DNA of 64,000 nucleotides. It comes from Variovorax paradoxus (GTDB taxonomy: Bacteria; Pseudomonadota; Gammaproteobacteria; Burkholderiales; Burkholderiaceae_C). A program made the translations under genes and the position numbers. The notes under the pieces were generated by a model. It worked only from the letters and a program-made list of their open reading frames with translations, did not search any database and was not told where the DNA came from. The DNA lies in contig CP063167.1 of the NCBI GenBank assembly GCA_016806145.1, positions 926,501-990,500 of the forward strand, read 5' to 3'. Shown here one piece after another: positions 61,745 to 64,000 of this stretch. Numbering within the stretch: the stretch's first letter is position 1; the number at the start of each line of letters is the position of its first letter.

Positions 61745-62774
61745 GTCCACCCACATCTCTTCCACGCCGAGCGTGCGACCCCTGCGCCTACTTGTCGCGC
61801 CGGCAACGGCGTGGCTGGCCGTGCTCGCCATTGCCTGCGTGGCAGTCGCGTCGCTGCTCCCGAGCTATTGGGCCTTCAAGCTGTCGAGCGTGCTGATCCT
61901 GGCGCTGGCCGTGCGAGGCTTGCAACTGCTGATCGGCTCCAGCGGGCAAATCTCGCTGGGCCACGGCGCCTTCTTTGCCGTCGGCGCTTACACCGCGGGC
62001 ATCTTGCTCTCCCATCAGTGGCTGCCTTTCTATGTCATCGTGCCCGCAGCCATGGCAGTCTGCGGACTCTTCGGCTTCCTCTTCGGTCTGCCAGCGACCC
62101 GATTGGCGGGACCCTATCTCGCTTTGGCCACCTTCACACTCGCTGTCGCGCTGCCGCAGCTTCTGAAGCATCCGCTGCTGGAGCCCTGGACTGGCGGCGT
62201 CAGTGGGCTGAGCCTGGACCCGCCGGCTGCACCTTTCGGCATCGAGTTCCTGCAACCCGATGCGTGGAACCTGCTCCTGACGGCTGCCTGGACCGCACTG
62301 ATCTACGGCGTGCTGCGGCGACTGCTCAACGGCCCGGCGGGTCTTGCCTGGATCACCTTGCGCGACCATCCGACAGCCGCCCTGGCCGTCGGCGTCGACG
62401 TCCGCAAGTGGCGAGCGACCGCGTTCGCGGTCAGTGCTGCCACCGTCGGTGCGGCCGGCGCACTCAACACGGGCCTGACCCACTTCGTCTCTCCGGACAG
62501 CTTCCCGATCTTCCTCTCGCTGAGCCTGCTGGTCGGCGTGGCGCTTGCTGGTCCGAGCTCGAGCGTGGGTACCTTTGTGGCCGCGGTCTTTCTCTCCTTC
62601 GTGCCCGACGTCGCCGAAAAGCTGTCGCAAGAGCTCACGGGCGTTCTCTACGGCGCCGTGATGCTCGGGGCCGTGTTCGTGCTGCCGCTGCTGTCCAAGT
62701 GGCGCGGACGCATGGCTGTGTCCGATCGCGCTGCGGCACCGCCCCTGAATCCCATCGATATCAAGGAGAAATGA
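61737..62774 (+). CDS. livM: ABC importer permease, LivM type
   Basis: 345 residues from GTG 61737, overlapping the LivH stop; an in-frame ATG at 61683 lies within LivH and is rejected. Around ten hydrophobic segments, with the LivM blocks GSSGQISLGHGAFFAVGAYT, GLPATRLAGPYLALATFTLA and RDHPTAALAVGVDVRKWRAT. It completes the importer, so all five subunits are present. Confidence 0.92.
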   Translation: MSESTHISSTPSVRPLRLLVAPATAWLAVLAIACVAVASLLPSYWAFKLSSVLILALAVRGLQLLIGSSGQISLGHGAFFAVGAYTAGILLSHQWLPFYVIVPAAMAVCGLFGFLFGLPATRLAGPYLALATFTLAVALPQLLKHPLLEPWTGGVSGLSLDPPAAPFGIEFLQPDAWNLLLTAAWTALIYGVLRRLLNGPAGLAWITLRDHPTAALAVGVDVRKWRATAFAVSAATVGAAGALNTGLTHFVSPDSFPIFLSLSLLVGVALAGPSSSVGTFVAAVFLSFVPDVAEKLSQELTGVLYGAVMLGAVFVLPLLSKWRGRMAVSDRAAAPPLNPIDIKEK

Positions 62775-62777
62775 AGC

Positions 62778-63623
62778 ATGCTGAATCGCAACAGGCCGCT
62801 TGAGGGCCAGGTGGCCGTGGTGACGGGCGCAACGCGAGGCGTCGGCAAGGGCGTCGCGCTGGCACTCGGTGAAGCCGGGGCGCTGGTCTATGCGACCGGG
62901 CGCACGCTCGAGGCCGGCGCGTCAAATTGGCCGGGGTCCCTTCAGGAAACCGCCGATGAAATCGCCCAGCGCGGCGGCCTATGCATCCCGATCGTCTGCG
63001 ACCATGGCGACGACGCCAGTGTGAAGCGCGTGTTCGAGCGTGTGCACGATGAACAAGACGCAGCGATCGACATCCTGGTGAACAACGTGTTTGCGGCCCC
63101 GTCCCACATGCCGGTCAACGTGCCCTTCTGGGAGCTCGAAGACGGTCTTTGGGAAAACCTGCTGCGCGTGGGGCTGCGCTCGCACTACATTGCCAGCCGC
63201 TGCGCGGCGCCGAAGATGGTTGCCCGCCGCAAAGGACTGATCGTCAATACCTCCTCGGGCGGCGCTGTGCGCTACACCTTCAACGTGCCCTTCGGAGTGC
63301 AGAAGGCCGGCGTCGACAAAATGGCCAAGGACATGGCTCACGACCTCAAGCCCTTCAACGTGGCCGCGGTCGTGATTTGGCCGGGTTTTATCAAGAGCGA
63401 GAAGTTCCTCGTTCAGCCGGACCGGGTCCCTGCACCACTGGCCAAGCGGATCATGGAAAGCGGGGAGTCCTCCGAGTTCGCGGGGCGGGCTGTGGTGGGC
63501 TTGGCGGCCGATCCAGCGATCATGGAAAAGAGCGGTCGACTGCATCTGGTTGCAGAACTGGCGCAAGAGTACGGGTTCACGGACATCGATGGCAGGATGC
63601 CCGCGGCGCCTTCGCGGGTCTGA
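62778..63623 (+). CDS. SDR-family protein, DHRS1-like, lacking the catalytic tyrosine
   Basis: 281 residues. NAD(P) loop GATRGVGKGVALAL and DILVNNVFAAP (NNAG variant) are clear, as is the DHRS1-type C-terminal lobe (VIWPGFIKSEKFLVQ). The catalytic YxxxK is FxxxK here (PFGVQKAGVDKMA), the codon being TTC, and the Ser is kept in NTSSGGA. Classical redox chemistry may therefore be impaired or altered. It begins 4 bases after the LivM stop and so is the sixth gene of the importer operon, perhaps acting on the imported compound. Confidence 0.85.
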   Translation: MLNRNRPLEGQVAVVTGATRGVGKGVALALGEAGALVYATGRTLEAGASNWPGSLQETADEIAQRGGLCIPIVCDHGDDASVKRVFERVHDEQDAAIDILVNNVFAAPSHMPVNVPFWELEDGLWENLLRVGLRSHYIASRCAAPKMVARRKGLIVNTSSGGAVRYTFNVPFGVQKAGVDKMAKDMAHDLKPFNVAAVVIWPGFIKSEKFLVQPDRVPAPLAKRIMESGESSEFAGRAVVGLAADPAIMEKSGRLHLVAELAQEYGFTDIDGRMPAAPSRV

Positions 63624-64000
63624 TTGCCGGGGGGCGAGAGAAGGCATGCCCGGCTCGGGTGAGCCAAGCCACAGAAAGCCTTCGAGAGCCAGTCAGGCTA
63701 GGTTTTCGGAGCGGGTTTCGCTGTCTGTCGGCTGAGCAGAGGACCGCGCTGCGCTGAAGGGGGACGGCGGCGGAAATCGGCACGAGTCTCGCTCATCCGA
63801 AAGGTTTAAGAGGGTGGGTTCCATCGGACCGACGATCAGGCGGTTATTGGGGAGCGTGCGCGGTGAGCAGCTAAGCCACGCTGGCGTCGGAACTTTGGTG
63901 TGATGCTGTGGCCCGCCTCATGCGGCTTTCAGCTTGCGAATGCCTGGAACCTACGGGCCGATCCCAGCCGTGCTACGGCCCTCTCACTATCCACCCCGAA
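63624..64000. other. End of window, no gene recognised
   Basis: No frame with a motif or ribosome site is seen on either strand up to the window end, and no clear terminator hairpin follows the SDR stop. The sequence may be the start of another intergenic or decayed region. Confidence 0.4.

Noticed and set aside
1..64000. CRISPR arrays, rRNA operons, phage structural genes
   Set aside because: No regular spacer-repeat pattern, rRNA-like sequence or capsid/tail genes were seen; the only multi-copy short repeats are the TTGGGYAAA sites and IS ends.

Overview
The window looks like an accessory, catabolic region of a high-GC betaproteobacterium of the order Burkholderiales (Variovorax, Cupriavidus or Bordetella type). 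The evidence is the high GC content, two orphan Bug/TctC solute-binding proteins, an AAHS aromatic-acid permease, a SphA/MetA-type outer-membrane protein, and many remnants of IS3, IS110, IS5 and IS66 elements. I saw no tRNA, rRNA or CRISPR array. Species cannot be fixed from this sequence alone.

Layout. 0-5 kb: end of an alpha/beta hydrolase, a diheme plus triheme cytochrome c pair, and two exported alpha/beta hydrolases. 5.4-7.7 kb: a multiply frameshifted selenocysteine-type formate dehydrogenase alpha subunit, with the Sec UGA and a SECIS-like loop still readable. 7.8-15 kb: a carboxymuconolactone decarboxylase (CMD) family gene, IS debris, then a compact IclR - Bug - TfdA-like dioxygenase - Bug module between IS110 remnants, and an IS5 remnant. 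15-19 kb: small exported or membrane proteins, a CMD protein lacking one cysteine, a cupin and a polytopic membrane protein. 19.7-28.5 kb: a DHA2-like MFS exporter, two divergent giant winged-helix/ATPase regulators and an SDR.

29-38 kb: an ECF41-type sigma factor (SnoaL-like extension) followed by a CMD gene. A second CMD - NmrA-like epimerase - phospholipase D group lies 4 kb on. Both CMD genes carry the same upstream motif, TGTCACA-N16-CGTC, which is the known ECF41 promoter pattern, so they probably form a local regulon. DedA, two LuxR-type regulators and a PagL-like lipid A deacylase suggest an envelope theme. 39.1-42.2 kb: a complete IS66 element (26-bp perfect inverted repeats, 8-bp target duplication, one passenger gene) inserted in an already broken amino-acid binding-protein gene.

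42.4-51.4 kb: a complete-looking aromatic route: LysR regulator, SphA-like porin, AAHS permease, flavin reductase, HpaB/TftD-type monooxygenase, FAD-synthetase-like protein, maleylacetate reductase and hydroxyquinol 1,2-dioxygenase. A (substituted) phenol would be hydroxylated to hydroxyquinol, cleaved to maleylacetate and reduced to 3-oxoadipate. 51.8-63.6 kb: a decayed glutamine synthetase, a [2Fe-2S] ferredoxin, GNAT, cupin, a three-component Rieske oxygenase system, a regulator fusing an integrase-arm-like N-terminus to a MarR domain, a complete branched-chain-type ABC importer and a DHRS1-like SDR. Tandem 9-bp TTGGGYAAA repeats lie in front of the Rieske operon, the regulator and the ABC operon. 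This fusion regulator with direct-repeat sites is the most unusual system in the window.
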